NCBI GenBank assembly: GCA_913058295.1
Contig: CAJXRD010000021.1
Location: 1-45,592 of the forward strand
From: an uncultured Flavobacteriales bacterium
Lineage (GTDB): Bacteria; Bacteroidota; Bacteroidia; Flavobacteriales; Flavobacteriaceae
DNA: 45,592 nt
Direction of reading: 5' to 3'
Below are positions 33,380-42,286 of the stretch, piece after piece. Every line of letters begins with the position of its first letter. The stretch's first letter is position 1. The translations under genes were made by a program, and so were the position numbers. The notes beneath the pieces are model-generated. The model searched no databases. It saw nothing but the letters and a program-made list of their open reading frames with translations, and had not been told where the DNA came from.

Positions 33380-34015
33380 ATGGATTTATTTACTTCAGCA
33401 GCAGACCACCAACAAAAAGGAAATTGTAGTGAAAAAATTATACTTTCTCTTCCAGATTTAGATGCTATTTATTATCCGAATTTTTATTCTTCAGAGGAAG
33501 CTTCTACCCTATTTGAAGAGTTAAAAAAGAAGACCAAGTGGCAACAAGATGATATTACCGTTTATGGTAAAACGCACCCGCAACCTAGGTTAACTTCATT
33601 TCATAGTCTAGAGCAAATGTCATACTCTTATTCTGGAATTACCATGGATACTATTCCTTTTTCTCCTATCCTAGTTCAAATAAAAAATAAAATTGAAGAA
33701 AATATAGAAGAAAAATTTAATGCAGTATTACTCAATCTATATAGAGATGGTATGGATAGTATGGGTTGGCATAGTGATGATGAAAAGGAATTAGGAAAAA
33801 ACCCAGCTATTGCGTCTATCACTTTAGGTGAAGAACGTATGTTTCATTTAAAGCATAAAAACAATAAGGAATTGAAATCTAAATTATTACTACAAAATGG
33901 GAGTTTACTTCTTATGAAAGGCAAGACGCAACATTTTTGGCAACATCAAATACCTAAATCAAAAAAAGTAAATGGATCTAGAATCAATCTTACTTTTCGT
34001 CTTATAAAAGCTTAA
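33380..34015 (+). CDS. AlkB-like alpha-ketoglutarate-dependent dioxygenase
   Basis: This 211-aa Fe(II)/2-oxoglutarate oxygenase should repair alkylated nucleic acid bases by oxidative demethylation. The iron ligands are His131 and Asp133 (MGWHSDDE) and His189 (FWQHQIPK), and the cosubstrate-binding arginine motif SRINLTFR (Arg201, Arg207) is near the end. PQPRLTSFH lies in the substrate-lid region. I chose the ATG at 33380, since an in-frame ATG 23 codons upstream lies within the DoxX coding region and adds nonfamily sequence. The stop codon shares TTAA with the convergent nuclease gene. Confidence 0.9.
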   Translation: MDLFTSAADHQQKGNCSEKIILSLPDLDAIYYPNFYSSEEASTLFEELKKKTKWQQDDITVYGKTHPQPRLTSFHSLEQMSYSYSGITMDTIPFSPILVQIKNKIEENIEEKFNAVLLNLYRDGMDSMGWHSDDEKELGKNPAIASITLGEERMFHLKHKNNKELKSKLLLQNGSLLLMKGKTQHFWQHQIPKSKKVNGSRINLTFRLIKA

Positions 34016-34791
34016 CTAAAAATATCGTTTAGTAAACTTGCCAAACGAATTCCTCCTTTTTGTAATTGTAACCGAACTGTATCCATATAGTCATAAGAAT
34101 ATCTATATCTAAGATTTTCACCGCTTTCAGCACTTGTATAAACCTCTTCACAAAGCTTTCTACTATCGTTCATCCAATCTACAGGGCTTCCATTTTGTAT
34201 AGATTCTAATTGCTGACTGGACAGCTTTTGGGTACTATTTGCTAATTCTGTATAAGACATCCCGTAACCATCAATCATTTTGGAATCCCAAACGGCATGT
34301 AAGTTTGTATCCTTATAAAACCATTGTAATTTAATATCATTTCCACCTCTATCTTCTGCTCTACCAATATGCAAAGGTTGGTGTAAATCTCCAATAAAAT
34401 GCACTAACATTTTAAGGTGAAACACTTTATCTTCCTTAGAACAACTTTCATCTTTTAAAAACTTAATACAGGTATTAATTCCCTCAATTAAATCTCCTGT
34501 TTCGCTTTTAGGATGAGATTCGTAGTTACTACCAATTGGGAAGTTTACATAATGCCAAGTATAATATTTTTTATATTTATCGTCACTCTTAATATCATCC
34601 GCATATGTAGATACAAATGCTAATGAATAACCGTTTAACAATTTATCTATCTCTTTTTTGGCTTTTTTGGTTAAATGCTTTTCAGCAATTTCTCCAGTTG
34701 CTCTATGACCAGTTTTCCCCCAGTCTTCACTAGCTTTTACATTAATAGAACTTAGAATCAAAAATAAAAATAGTAATTGTATTGTTTTCAT
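34012..34791 (-). CDS. S1/P1 family nuclease, secreted
   Basis: This 259-aa zinc-dependent single-strand nuclease is exported: its signal peptide is MKTIQLLFLFLILSSINVKA. The trinuclear zinc ligands are visible: Trp24 near the mature N-terminus, His29 (GHR), Asp65, His80 (WHYVNFP), His131 and Asp135 (HFIGDLHQPLH), His141, His165 and Asp169 (HAVWD). It should degrade RNA and ssDNA in the periplasm or outside the cell, perhaps for phosphate or nucleoside scavenging. A TATATTTG promoter element lies just upstream, and the gene looks monocistronic. Confidence 0.92.
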   Translation of the reverse strand: MKTIQLLFLFLILSSINVKASEDWGKTGHRATGEIAEKHLTKKAKKEIDKLLNGYSLAFVSTYADDIKSDDKYKKYYTWHYVNFPIGSNYESHPKSETGDLIEGINTCIKFLKDESCSKEDKVFHLKMLVHFIGDLHQPLHIGRAEDRGGNDIKLQWFYKDTNLHAVWDSKMIDGYGMSYTELANSTQKLSSQQLESIQNGSPVDWMNDSRKLCEEVYTSAESGENLRYRYSYDYMDTVRLQLQKGGIRLASLLNDIFS

Positions 34792-34808
34792 AGGTCAAAT
34801 AATTTGCA

Positions 34809-34816
34809 CAAATATA
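34809..34816 (-). promoter_or_regulatory. Candidate -7 element (TATATTTG) for the S1/P1 nuclease gene
   Basis: Exact TAnnTTTG match on the minus strand, 18 bp upstream of the ATG. No clear -33 element. Confidence 0.5.
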
Positions 34817-34919
34817 CTATTCTTAAAAGTATAAAAATACTTCTAAAACAATTTTGAAGGATTACTATAAAATTGTTTAAATTGCCAGCTTCTAAATTAT
34901 TTTTAGATAATTATATCTT

Positions 34920-35849
34920 ATGAAAATAAAATGGTTTTTACTTTTTATATTATTCTTCAGAATAGGTATTGCACAAGAAAAGCCCTTTGTTTCAGTAGAC
35001 ATATCTATAAATTCTAAAGTCGAAGGCACTTTATTACTTCCTAATAAATTAGAGAAACCTCCTTTAGCCATTATAATTCCTGGTTCTGGCCCTATAGATA
35101 GAAATGGAAACCAGGTTGATTTAAACAACAACTCTTATAAATATTTAGCAGAAGGTTTATATAGTAAAAACATTGCAAGCTTCAGGTATGACAAGAGATT
35201 GGTAAAACAAATAGCTGTGGGAACCTTTAATGAGAACGATATTTTATATGAAGATTTTATTGAGGATGCGAAAGCAGTAAGAGACCATTTTATAAATGAC
35301 ATTCGGTTTTCTAAAATAATAATTATTGGACATAGTCAAGGATCATTAGTTGGAATGATAGCTGCACAAGAGGAAGTGGATAAGTTTATTTCGATAGCCG
35401 GTGCTGGAAGAGAAATAGATGATGTTGTTATTTTTCAATTAGAAAAACAAGCTCCAGAATTAAAAGACAATGCGAGACAAGCATTTGATGATTTACGCGT
35501 AAATGGTGTTTCGCGAAATTTTAGCCCAGAACTTTCTGCTATTTTCAGGCCTTCATTACAATCATTTATGTATTCTTGGATGCAGTATAACCCACAAACT
35601 GAAATTGCAAAATTAGATATTCCTGTTTTAATCATAAATGGGGATGCCGATATACAAGTACAAGTTTCCGAAGCTGAAAGTTTAAAAACAGCAAAACCTA
35701 ATGCTCAATTTAAAATCATTAAAAACATGAATCACGTTTTTAAAGAAATTAAAGGAGACTTAGCAGAAAACCAAAACTCCTATAATGATACAGACATTCC
35801 TATAATGCCAAAACTTTTAAAAACCATTAGTTCATTTATTTTAAATTAA
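34920..35849 (+). CDS. Exported alpha/beta hydrolase
   Basis: This 309-aa protein has a signal peptide (about 1-19, MKIKWFLLFILFFRIGIAQ) and an alpha/beta hydrolase fold resembling the YcjY/acyl-peptidase-like group. IIPGSGPIDRNGNQ forms the oxyanion-loop region, GHSQG carries the nucleophile Ser139, the acid is in NGDADIQV and the histidine in NMNHVFKE. The substrate is unknown. The next gene (DUF819) begins 7 bp downstream, so they are likely co-transcribed. Confidence 0.87.
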   Translation: MKIKWFLLFILFFRIGIAQEKPFVSVDISINSKVEGTLLLPNKLEKPPLAIIIPGSGPIDRNGNQVDLNNNSYKYLAEGLYSKNIASFRYDKRLVKQIAVGTFNENDILYEDFIEDAKAVRDHFINDIRFSKIIIIGHSQGSLVGMIAAQEEVDKFISIAGAGREIDDVVIFQLEKQAPELKDNARQAFDDLRVNGVSRNFSPELSAIFRPSLQSFMYSWMQYNPQTEIAKLDIPVLIINGDADIQVQVSEAESLKTAKPNAQFKIIKNMNHVFKEIKGDLAENQNSYNDTDIPIMPKLLKTISSFILN

Positions 35850-35856
35850 AACGAAT

Positions 35857-37191
35857 ATGAAAGAAACAACCGAAATAATTATAGACACAACGCCATTATT
35901 TACAAGCGATACTATTGTATTTGGTCTCTTAATGCTTGCATTGGGTTTTATTTTTTATACAGAATCTAAAACCTCTGGGTTTTGGCCTAAATTTTATAAA
36001 ATTGTACCAGGTCTTTTTGTAGCATATATGATTCCTGCAGTATTTACGACAATTGGGCTTATTGCACCAGAATGGACTACCATAGAAGAAAATGGAGATA
36101 TTGTAGAAGGTAGTACTAACTTGTATTATGTTGCAAGTAGATATTTACTTCCTGCAGCTTTGGTTTTAATGACATTAAGTATTGATTTAAAAGCAGTTTT
36201 TAATTTAGGTTGGAAAGCTTTGATTATGTTTTTTACTGGAACTGTTGGAATTATTATTGGAGGTCCTATTGCTATTTTATTAATATCTACTTTTTCTCCA
36301 GAAACCGTTGGAGGTGTAGGTCCAGATGCAGTATGGAGAGGTTTATCAACTCTAGCTGGTAGCTGGATTGGTGGAGGTGCCAATCAAACTGCAATGCTAG
36401 AGATTTATGGTTATAACCAAAAACTATACGGTGGGATGGTTTTTGTTGACATCGTAGTTGCTAATATTTGGATGGCATTATTACTTATAGGAATTGGTAA
36501 ACGTGAAAAAATCAACAAATGGCTTAAAGCGGATACTTCTGCAATTGAAAGTCTTAAGGAAAAAGTATCCACATTTTCTGAAAACATAAAACGAAACCCT
36601 TCTCTAACCGACTTAATGATTATTGCAGCTATCGCTTTTGGGACTGTTAGTTTTGCTCATTTATCCTCTAATTTTCTAGCTCCGTTTTTTAGTGATTTTG
36701 TTACTAATATTGAAGATCCTACCTATAGAAATATGTTTACCTTTTTAGGCTCAAAATTCTTTTGGATGATCAGTATATCCACAATAATTGCAATATTGCT
36801 TTCCTTTACTAAAGCTAAAAATTATGAGGGTGCTGGTGCAAGTAAATTCGGAAGTGTATTTATTTATATTTTGGTTGCTAGTATAGGTATGAAAATGGAC
36901 TTATCTCTTATATTAGACAATACAGGTTTAATTTTAATTGGGATCGTATGGATGTCTATTCATGCTGGATTATTAATTTTGGTAGCAAAGCTTATTAGAG
37001 CACCTTATTTCTTTTTAGCCGTTGGTAGTCAAGCAAATGTTGGTGGTGCAGCTTCAGCTCCTATAGTTGCTTCTGCTTTTCACCCATCGCTTGCAACTGT
37101 TGGTGTTTTATTAGCTGTTTTTGGTTATGCGGTTGGTACATTAGGTGCAATTATTTGTACCATTTTAATGCAATTGGCAGCAGTATCTTAA
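35857..37191 (+). CDS. DUF819 family integral membrane protein
   Basis: This 444-aa polytopic inner-membrane protein has about 11 hydrophobic helices and glycine-rich conserved loops: GSWIGGGANQTAMLEIY and GSQANVGGAASAPIVASAFHP. These are DUF819 hallmarks and resemble substrate-binding repeats of sodium-coupled carboxylate transporters. Transport is inferred, not shown. It is the second gene after the exported hydrolase gene. Confidence 0.88.
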   Translation: MKETTEIIIDTTPLFTSDTIVFGLLMLALGFIFYTESKTSGFWPKFYKIVPGLFVAYMIPAVFTTIGLIAPEWTTIEENGDIVEGSTNLYYVASRYLLPAALVLMTLSIDLKAVFNLGWKALIMFFTGTVGIIIGGPIAILLISTFSPETVGGVGPDAVWRGLSTLAGSWIGGGANQTAMLEIYGYNQKLYGGMVFVDIVVANIWMALLLIGIGKREKINKWLKADTSAIESLKEKVSTFSENIKRNPSLTDLMIIAAIAFGTVSFAHLSSNFLAPFFSDFVTNIEDPTYRNMFTFLGSKFFWMISISTIIAILLSFTKAKNYEGAGASKFGSVFIYILVASIGMKMDLSLILDNTGLILIGIVWMSIHAGLLILVAKLIRAPYFFLAVGSQANVGGAASAPIVASAFHPSLATVGVLLAVFGYAVGTLGAIICTILMQLAAVS

Positions 37192-37204
37192 TTTTTTCAA
37201 TTAA

Positions 37205-37212
37205 TAATTTTG
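37205..37212 (+). promoter_or_regulatory. Candidate -7 element (TAATTTTG) for the DUF4369 lipoprotein gene
   Basis: Exact TAnnTTTG match, 31 bp upstream of the ATG at 37244, in the short gap after the DUF819 gene. No clear -33 element. Confidence 0.45.
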
Positions 37213-37243
37213 CATCTTTGCCTTCTCTTAAATTTAGAATTAA

Positions 37244-37954
37244 ATGAATAAGTTTTTATCGATTATAATAGTATTTTTATTAGTAATTAGTTGTGCAACT
37301 AATGAAAAACAAATGGATCTTTCTGGAAATGTAAAAGGTTTAAAAAAAGGAACTATTTTACTTCAGAAAATTGAAGACACCTTATTAATTACAGTAGATT
37401 CTGTAACTATTAAAGGAAATTCTACTTTTAGTTTTTCTGAAATTATCGAGGAGCCTGAATTATACTATTTGTATGTTAAACTGGAGAATGGAATTGTAAG
37501 AGATGATAGAATTGCTTTTTTTGCTGAATCCAATGAAATAATAATCAACACTACCCTCAAGAATTTTGAAGTAGATGCGAAAGTTTCAGGGTCCAAAAAT
37601 CAAGATAAATTTATAGAGTATAATAAAATTATAAAACGATACAGTGATCAAAATTTAGAGCTTATTGAAAAAGGATATATCGCAAGACAGAATGGAGAGG
37701 ATTCCTTAGCCATAACTATAGAGAAAAATCAAAAAAATATAATTTCGAAAAAATATTTAGCGACCATAAGTTTTGCATTAAACAATAACGATTTTGAAAT
37801 TGCTCCTTATTTAATGGTTAGCCATGTAAATAATTCCAGATTAAAATATTTAGATTCTGTGTATAATAAACTTACACCAAAAATAAAAGACTCTAAATAC
37901 GGTAAGGCATTAGAGTCTTTAATTCAATCTAGAAGAAAAAATGAAATTAACTAA
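37244..37954 (+). CDS. DUF4369 domain lipoprotein
   Basis: This 236-aa protein has lipobox VISC with Cys17 and an N-terminal DUF4369 domain (about 24-125: LSGNVKGLKKGTILLQKI). In Bacteroidota this domain usually precedes a thioredoxin/TlpA domain; here the C-terminal half is a helical, charged region with no CxxC and no thioredoxin motif. It is therefore a stand-alone version of unknown role, probably at the outer-membrane inner leaflet. Its 3' end overlaps the convergent small gene by 8 bp. Confidence 0.8.
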   Translation: MNKFLSIIIVFLLVISCATNEKQMDLSGNVKGLKKGTILLQKIEDTLLITVDSVTIKGNSTFSFSEIIEEPELYYLYVKLENGIVRDDRIAFFAESNEIIINTTLKNFEVDAKVSGSKNQDKFIEYNKIIKRYSDQNLELIEKGYIARQNGEDSLAITIEKNQKNIISKKYLATISFALNNNDFEIAPYLMVSHVNNSRLKYLDSVYNKLTPKIKDSKYGKALESLIQSRRKNEIN

Positions 37955-38216
37955 GTGCGTTAATTTTATCTATTAATTTTCTTCCACGAACTTCTAGTTC
38001 TGCATTAATAGCTTTAAAATGTTGTTTGCTGTTATCAACATCTTTAGTATTCATTTTTACAATTAATTCGTCAAAAACTTCGATAGCTTCATCAATAATT
38101 GCTTCCGATTTTTTAGTGTCTTTTCCTGGGTTTGTAAGTTCCCAAACATATACTGCTTCAATTATATCTGCTAAAACATAATTTATGTCTTTCTTTAAAT
38201 TTCGTATGCTTGCCAT
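37947..38216 (-). CDS. Conserved hypothetical small helical protein
   Basis: An 89-aa, charged, probably all-helical protein (MASIRNLKKDINYVLADIIE at the start, LEVRGRKLIDKINALS at the end) of a type seen in many Flavobacteriaceae without known function. There is no signal peptide or membrane segment. A TATTTTTG -7 element is just upstream. It lies immediately downstream of manA on the same strand, but the manA hairpin at 38235-38258 separates them. Confidence 0.75.
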   Translation of the reverse strand: MASIRNLKKDINYVLADIIEAVYVWELTNPGKDTKKSEAIIDEAIEVFDELIVKMNTKDVDNSKQHFKAINAELEVRGRKLIDKINALS

Positions 38217-38232
38217 TGTATTTTATTTTTTG

Positions 38233-38240
38233 CAAAAATA
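38233..38240 (-). promoter_or_regulatory. Candidate -7 element (TATTTTTG) for the small hypothetical gene
   Basis: Exact TAnnTTTG match on the minus strand, 17 bp upstream of the ATG. It overlaps one arm of the manA terminator hairpin, so terminator and promoter are superimposed. Confidence 0.4.
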
Positions 38241-38258
38241 CTACATTTTCAGTATTTT
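38235..38258 (-). terminator. Weak A/T-rich terminator after manA
   Basis: AAAATACT (38235-38242) and AGTATTTT (38251-38258) form an 8-bp stem that begins in the manA stop codon and is followed by T residues on the minus strand. Low GC makes it weak. Confidence 0.4.
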
Positions 38259-39234
38259 ATGGGATATAAACTTCCAAAAGAATAGCAGAAGTGGATTTTA
38301 TTATTAATTCAATAGTTTCAGCCGGAACCAATAGTGTTTCTCCTCTAACAATTGTTTCTGAAAAACCATTCATTTCTATAATTCCTTCTCCTTCAACACA
38401 CATATAAACCACAAAAGAATCTATATTACTTAAATCTCTAGTTATCTCTTGACTAAGTACTAATTTATTAGTGTGAAAAAAAACATTTTTAAAAAGCTGT
38501 ACAGGAATGTTTTCTTTATCTACATAGTTTAATCTTGTAGATGTGTTATTAAAATCTATAGCATCTATTGCTAAGTCGGTATGTAACTCTCTTAATTCCC
38601 CATTTATATCTGGCCTATTATAATCGAATATTCGATAAGTAACATCTGATGTTTGTTGTATTTCAGCTAACACAACCCCAGCACCAATGGCATGTACTAT
38701 ACCAGATTCTATAATAAAAGAATCCCCTTTTTCAACTTTTTCTGAATGAAGAATTTCTGAAAGTGTGTTTTCAGAAAGATGCTTTTTATAAGTAGATTCA
38801 TTCATCTTCTTATTAAAACCCAATACTAATTTCCCTTTTTCTTCAGCATCTAAAATATACCACATTTCAGTTTTTCCAAAAGAGTTATGGCGTTTTTTCG
38901 CTAATTCATCATTTGGGTGTAACTGTACGGAAAGGTCTTCTTTAGCATCAATAAATTTAAATAATAATGGAAATTTATTACCAAAGGTTCTATAAACTTT
39001 ATTTCCTACTAACCTATGTTGATAAATCTCAATCAATTGATTTAGGTTATTTCCTTTTAAGCTCCCACTTTCTACTATGGAAACATCTTCATTTACAGCA
39101 GACACTTCCCAGCTTTCACCAATTTTCCCCTCACCATTTTTATTAAAAAACTGACTTAATTTACTACCTCCCCAAACCTTTTCTTTTAGGATTGGGATAA
39201 ATTTTATGGGATATAATTTTGAAATTTGAGACAT
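38257..39234 (-). CDS. manA: Mannose-6-phosphate isomerase, class I
   Basis: This 325-aa zinc enzyme interconverts fructose-6-phosphate and mannose-6-phosphate, feeding GDP-mannose and related sugars for surface polysaccharides. The zinc ligands are Gln104 and His106 (VQLHPND), Glu123 (TEMWYIL) and His181 (GIVHAIGAG). The cupin core is complete, and the length is that of the short Bacillus-type class I enzymes. It is the last gene of an idi-queD-manA operon, with 3 bp between the queD stop and its ATG. Confidence 0.93.
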   Translation of the reverse strand: MSQISKLYPIKFIPILKEKVWGGSKLSQFFNKNGEGKIGESWEVSAVNEDVSIVESGSLKGNNLNQLIEIYQHRLVGNKVYRTFGNKFPLLFKFIDAKEDLSVQLHPNDELAKKRHNSFGKTEMWYILDAEEKGKLVLGFNKKMNESTYKKHLSENTLSEILHSEKVEKGDSFIIESGIVHAIGAGVVLAEIQQTSDVTYRIFDYNRPDINGELRELHTDLAIDAIDFNNTSTRLNYVDKENIPVQLFKNVFFHTNKLVLSQEITRDLSNIDSFVVYMCVEGEGIIEMNGFSETIVRGETLLVPAETIELIIKSTSAILLEVYIP

Positions 39235-39237
39235 CTG

Positions 39238-39645
39238 TTAACCGGTATAAACTACAAAATTTCTTGGAGTTTCATATAGTTTTACTGAAACTTTAAATTT
39301 AGAATTTAGTTTATTTCTAAGTCTATCCCAGATAAGAATTGCAATGTTTTCCATGGTGGGATTCATTTCTTTAAAATCTGGAATATCCATATTTAAATTT
39401 TTATGATCTAAATATTCTTCTACCTCTTCTTTAATAATGTTTTTAAGTTCTTCCATATCAATTAGGAAACCTGTTTCTTTATCAATAGATCCAGATATTC
39501 CAACTTCTAATTCATAATTATGACCATGAAAATTAGGGTTGCTGCATTTTCCAAAAACGGATTTGTTTTTTTCATCATCCCAATCTTTTCTATACAAACG
39601 ATGGGCTGCATTAAAATGTGCTTTTCGATAAACAGTAATACTCAT
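39238..39645 (-). CDS. queD: 6-carboxytetrahydropterin synthase family protein (QueD/PTPS)
   Basis: This 135-aa pterin-synthase-fold protein has zinc ligands His15 (FNAAHRL), His40 and His42 (FHGHNY) and the catalytic Cys34 (GKCSNPN). It probably converts 7,8-dihydroneopterin triphosphate to 6-carboxytetrahydropterin for queuosine, though a pyruvoyltetrahydropterin-synthase-type activity is possible. Its ATG overlaps the idi stop codon in ATGA. Confidence 0.9.
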   Translation of the reverse strand: MSITVYRKAHFNAAHRLYRKDWDDEKNKSVFGKCSNPNFHGHNYELEVGISGSIDKETGFLIDMEELKNIIKEEVEEYLDHKNLNMDIPDFKEMNPTMENIAILIWDRLRNKLNSKFKVSVKLYETPRNFVVYTG

Positions 39646-40160
39646 AATGTGATGAATTTATAAAATTTATCGAAAATTATTTTAAACCAAGCGGTATAGT
39701 TTTCAGGATTATTTTTAATATCCTCTTTTATAGCATCCATTGGCATCCATTTCCAAGCGGCTACTTCATCACTATTTAATTGAGGTTCTTCATTATAATT
39801 ACCAACTAAAATATGGTCATATTCATATTCTGTTAAACCATTTTCAAAAGGAGCTTTATATATAAAAGATGTGGTTTCATTTAATTCTGCTGTAAAGCCC
39901 ATTTCTTCCTGAAGCCTCCTTGTACCAGCAGCTAAAGAACTTTCACCATTTCTTTGATGACTACAACAAGTATTTGTCCACAGTCCTGGAGAATGATATT
40001 TATGAAGGGCTCTTTGCTGAAGCATTAGCTCCTTTTTATTATTGAAAATAAAAACTGAAAAAGCACGATGCAAAACAGCCTTTTCATGAGCTTCTTGTTT
40101 TGGCATTAGTCCAATCTGTTCATCTTTTTCATTTACAAGTATTACTTGTTCTTCTATCAT
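39642..40160 (-). CDS. idi: Isopentenyl-diphosphate delta-isomerase, type 1
   Basis: This 172-aa Nudix-fold enzyme interconverts IPP and DMAPP in isoprenoid synthesis. The catalytic cysteine is Cys66 (WTNTCCSH) and the glutamates are in TEYEYDH; the Nudix box is GTRRLQEEMGF. I chose ATG at 40158-40160: the in-frame ATG 20 codons upstream lies inside the terminator hairpin of the preceding operon and upstream of the candidate promoter at 40181. It is first gene of idi-queD-manA. Confidence 0.92.
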   Translation of the reverse strand: MIEEQVILVNEKDEQIGLMPKQEAHEKAVLHRAFSVFIFNNKKELMLQQRALHKYHSPGLWTNTCCSHQRNGESSLAAGTRRLQEEMGFTAELNETTSFIYKAPFENGLTEYEYDHILVGNYNEEPQLNSDEVAAWKWMPMDAIKEDIKNNPENYTAWFKIIFDKFYKFITL

Positions 40161-40180
40161 AGCCGTATTTTGATTTTTAC

Positions 40181-40188
40181 CAAAAGTA
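40181..40188 (-). promoter_or_regulatory. Candidate -7 element (TACTTTTG) for idi-queD-manA
   Basis: Exact TAnnTTTG on the minus strand, 21 bp upstream of the chosen idi ATG. It supports the shorter idi start. Confidence 0.55.
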
Positions 40189-40208
40189 CAAAATGAAGGT
40201 ATATAAAA

Positions 40209-40239
40209 AAAAGCGTTCAATAAATTATTAAACGCTTTT
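40209..40239 (-). terminator. Intrinsic terminator of the adhesin-sprF-ompA operon
   Basis: AAAAGCGTT (40209-40217) pairs with AACGCTTTT (40231-40239), extended by AATAA/TTATT inside. On the minus strand it is followed by a long T-run. It lies 25 bp after the OmpA-family stop codon. Confidence 0.9.
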
Positions 40240-40263
40240 AAAAAACATGATTGGTTAGAGCTA

Positions 40264-42198
40264 TTAGTTTTGAATAATAAACATAGAACGTCTATTTAAT
40301 TGATGTTCTTCTTCGGTACATTCTACTCCATTAGAACATTGATTTACTAATTGACTTTCGCCATATCCTTTTGCTGAGAGTCTATTACTATCAATTCCTT
40401 GATCCACAAACCAACTAAGTGTTGATTGTGCTCTTCTTTCAGATAGAGATTCATTATAGCTATCCTTACCCCTAGAATCGGTATGGGATTCAATATGGAT
40501 AACAAGCTGTGAATATTCACGTAAGGCAGCTAATATTTTAGCAAGTTCTATCTCTGCATCTGGACGGATATCTGACTTATCAAAATCAAAATATATCGGT
40601 AATAAGTTCAGTCGGCAACCAAGATCGTTTGGTGGGCAAGGATCTTTTGTTTTTAGTTGCAAAGATGTTTGAATTACACCTCCAACATCTGGAGTTTCCA
40701 CCAATTTTTCATTTGGAAAATAATCTTTCTTTGTCCCTCTTATAATATAGGTTGAATCACAATCTCCCGAAAAACTATAGCTAGCATCTGGACCAGTAAT
40801 AATTTTTTCTATTAATTTATTATTCTTATCTAAATAAGAAACCTCTGCTCCTGGTAATAACACTCCAGTATCCATATCAGTTACAGTTCCGTTTATAGTT
40901 ATTACACAAACTTCCTTGAAACGATAAATATCATCGTCAATACTTCCTCTACCTCCATTAAAATTGGAAGTGAAAAACCCTATTCCCTTACTTTCTTCTA
41001 TGATAAAACCAAAATCATCTTGATTTGTGTTTACAGGTGCTCCAAAATTGGAAATTACATCTACTTCTCCATTCTCATCTAAAGGAGCTATATATACATC
41101 TAAACCACCATTTCCTCCTCTACCATCTGAGGAATAATAAAGGTTATTATTTTCACTAATAAATGGAAAAGTTTCTCTAGCACTGGTATTTATTTTCCCT
41201 CCTAAATTAACGGGAGCTCCAAATTCACCATCTTCTAAAATATCTACATACCAAAGATCAGACTTACCAAAAGTGCCTGGCATATCTGAGGCAAAGTAAA
41301 TTCGGTTCTCGTCATTATTTAAAGCAGGATGAGATACTGAATAATTTTTATCATTAAATGGCAACTCTTCTACATTTTCCCATTTGCCATCCTCATTCTT
41401 TGTAGCCTTAAATATTTTTAAACGGATCGTTCTTTTTTTATCGCTATAGGTTCGACCATTAGAAAAATTATTTCTTGTAAAATAGATGGTATTACCATCT
41501 TTAGAAAAAATAGGACTTGACTCATGATATTTAGAATTAACATCTCCTCCAATTGCTTTTGCATTAGATAAATTCCCATCTTCATCCATATCAGCAACAT
41601 ATAAATCAAGATATGGAAGGTTGTTCCAATTATTTTTTTTGAAATTATTTAAATCTCTAGAAGTAGTAGAAAAAACTAATTTATCATTATAATATGTTGG
41701 CCCAAAGTCTGTATATTCTGAATTAATAGCAACCTCTTCTACAACATATCTAGAAGACTGTATTCCCAAACTTTTAAGATATTCTGGATTATTTTCAAAA
41801 GCCTGAACAGCGGGCATTACCCCTCCAGATTCTACATACTTTTCCATCAACATATCGGATTCCTCCTTTTTATCTAAACTTTTTAATGCTAAAGCTGATC
41901 GATAATAGTATTCTGTTTCAACTTCATCAGGATAGGTTTTCAACAACTCATTATACCATTTTGCAGCCTCTATATAATTCCCATTATAATAATAGGTATC
42001 TCCTAATTTCTTGTAAATCTCTGAAGAATGATAACCATCTTCAACAACTTTTAGGTAGATTTTTTGTGCATCGATATAACCATATTGATCGAAATCTTTA
42101 TTAGCCTTGTCAACCAATTGCTTCTTTTGTGAGAAGGAAACACTTGTAATAAGAAAGACTAATATAAATAATGCGGAGGTTCGTAATAGTGTTTTCAT
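40264..42198 (-). CDS. OmpA family protein with TPR and PD40 repeats (T9SS-associated, PorE-like)
   Basis: This 644-aa periplasm/outer-membrane protein has a signal peptide (about 1-23), TPR-like repeats (about 25-120), a WD40/PD40 beta-propeller (about 160-425, with blades such as ESSPIFSKDGNTIYF and FPFISENNNLYYSSDGRGG), a CarboxypepD_reg-like domain (about 433-515) and a C-terminal OmpA peptidoglycan-binding domain (about 533-644; YFDFDKSDIRPDA, SHTDSRGKDSYNESLSERRA). The same layout occurs in PorE and in OmpA proteins paired with PorP/SprF genes. It probably anchors the secreted adhesin or SprF complex to the cell wall. It is the last gene of the adhesin-sprF-ompA set. Confidence 0.92.
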   Translation of the reverse strand: MKTLLRTSALFILVFLITSVSFSQKKQLVDKANKDFDQYGYIDAQKIYLKVVEDGYHSSEIYKKLGDTYYYNGNYIEAAKWYNELLKTYPDEVETEYYYRSALALKSLDKKEESDMLMEKYVESGGVMPAVQAFENNPEYLKSLGIQSSRYVVEEVAINSEYTDFGPTYYNDKLVFSTTSRDLNNFKKNNWNNLPYLDLYVADMDEDGNLSNAKAIGGDVNSKYHESSPIFSKDGNTIYFTRNNFSNGRTYSDKKRTIRLKIFKATKNEDGKWENVEELPFNDKNYSVSHPALNNDENRIYFASDMPGTFGKSDLWYVDILEDGEFGAPVNLGGKINTSARETFPFISENNNLYYSSDGRGGNGGLDVYIAPLDENGEVDVISNFGAPVNTNQDDFGFIIEESKGIGFFTSNFNGGRGSIDDDIYRFKEVCVITINGTVTDMDTGVLLPGAEVSYLDKNNKLIEKIITGPDASYSFSGDCDSTYIIRGTKKDYFPNEKLVETPDVGGVIQTSLQLKTKDPCPPNDLGCRLNLLPIYFDFDKSDIRPDAEIELAKILAALREYSQLVIHIESHTDSRGKDSYNESLSERRAQSTLSWFVDQGIDSNRLSAKGYGESQLVNQCSNGVECTEEEHQLNRRSMFIIQN

Positions 42199-42286
42199 CT
42201 TTAGTTTTTAAGTGTATGATTTAAATCAGATTGCTTTCGATTATTAGTCAATTTTAGGTGGCTTTTTTTTATCTTTAATAAATTTT

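Noticed and set aside
40161-40220. N-terminal 20-residue extension of idi
   Set aside because: It overlaps a strong terminator hairpin and lies upstream of a candidate promoter; the family start is at the later Met.
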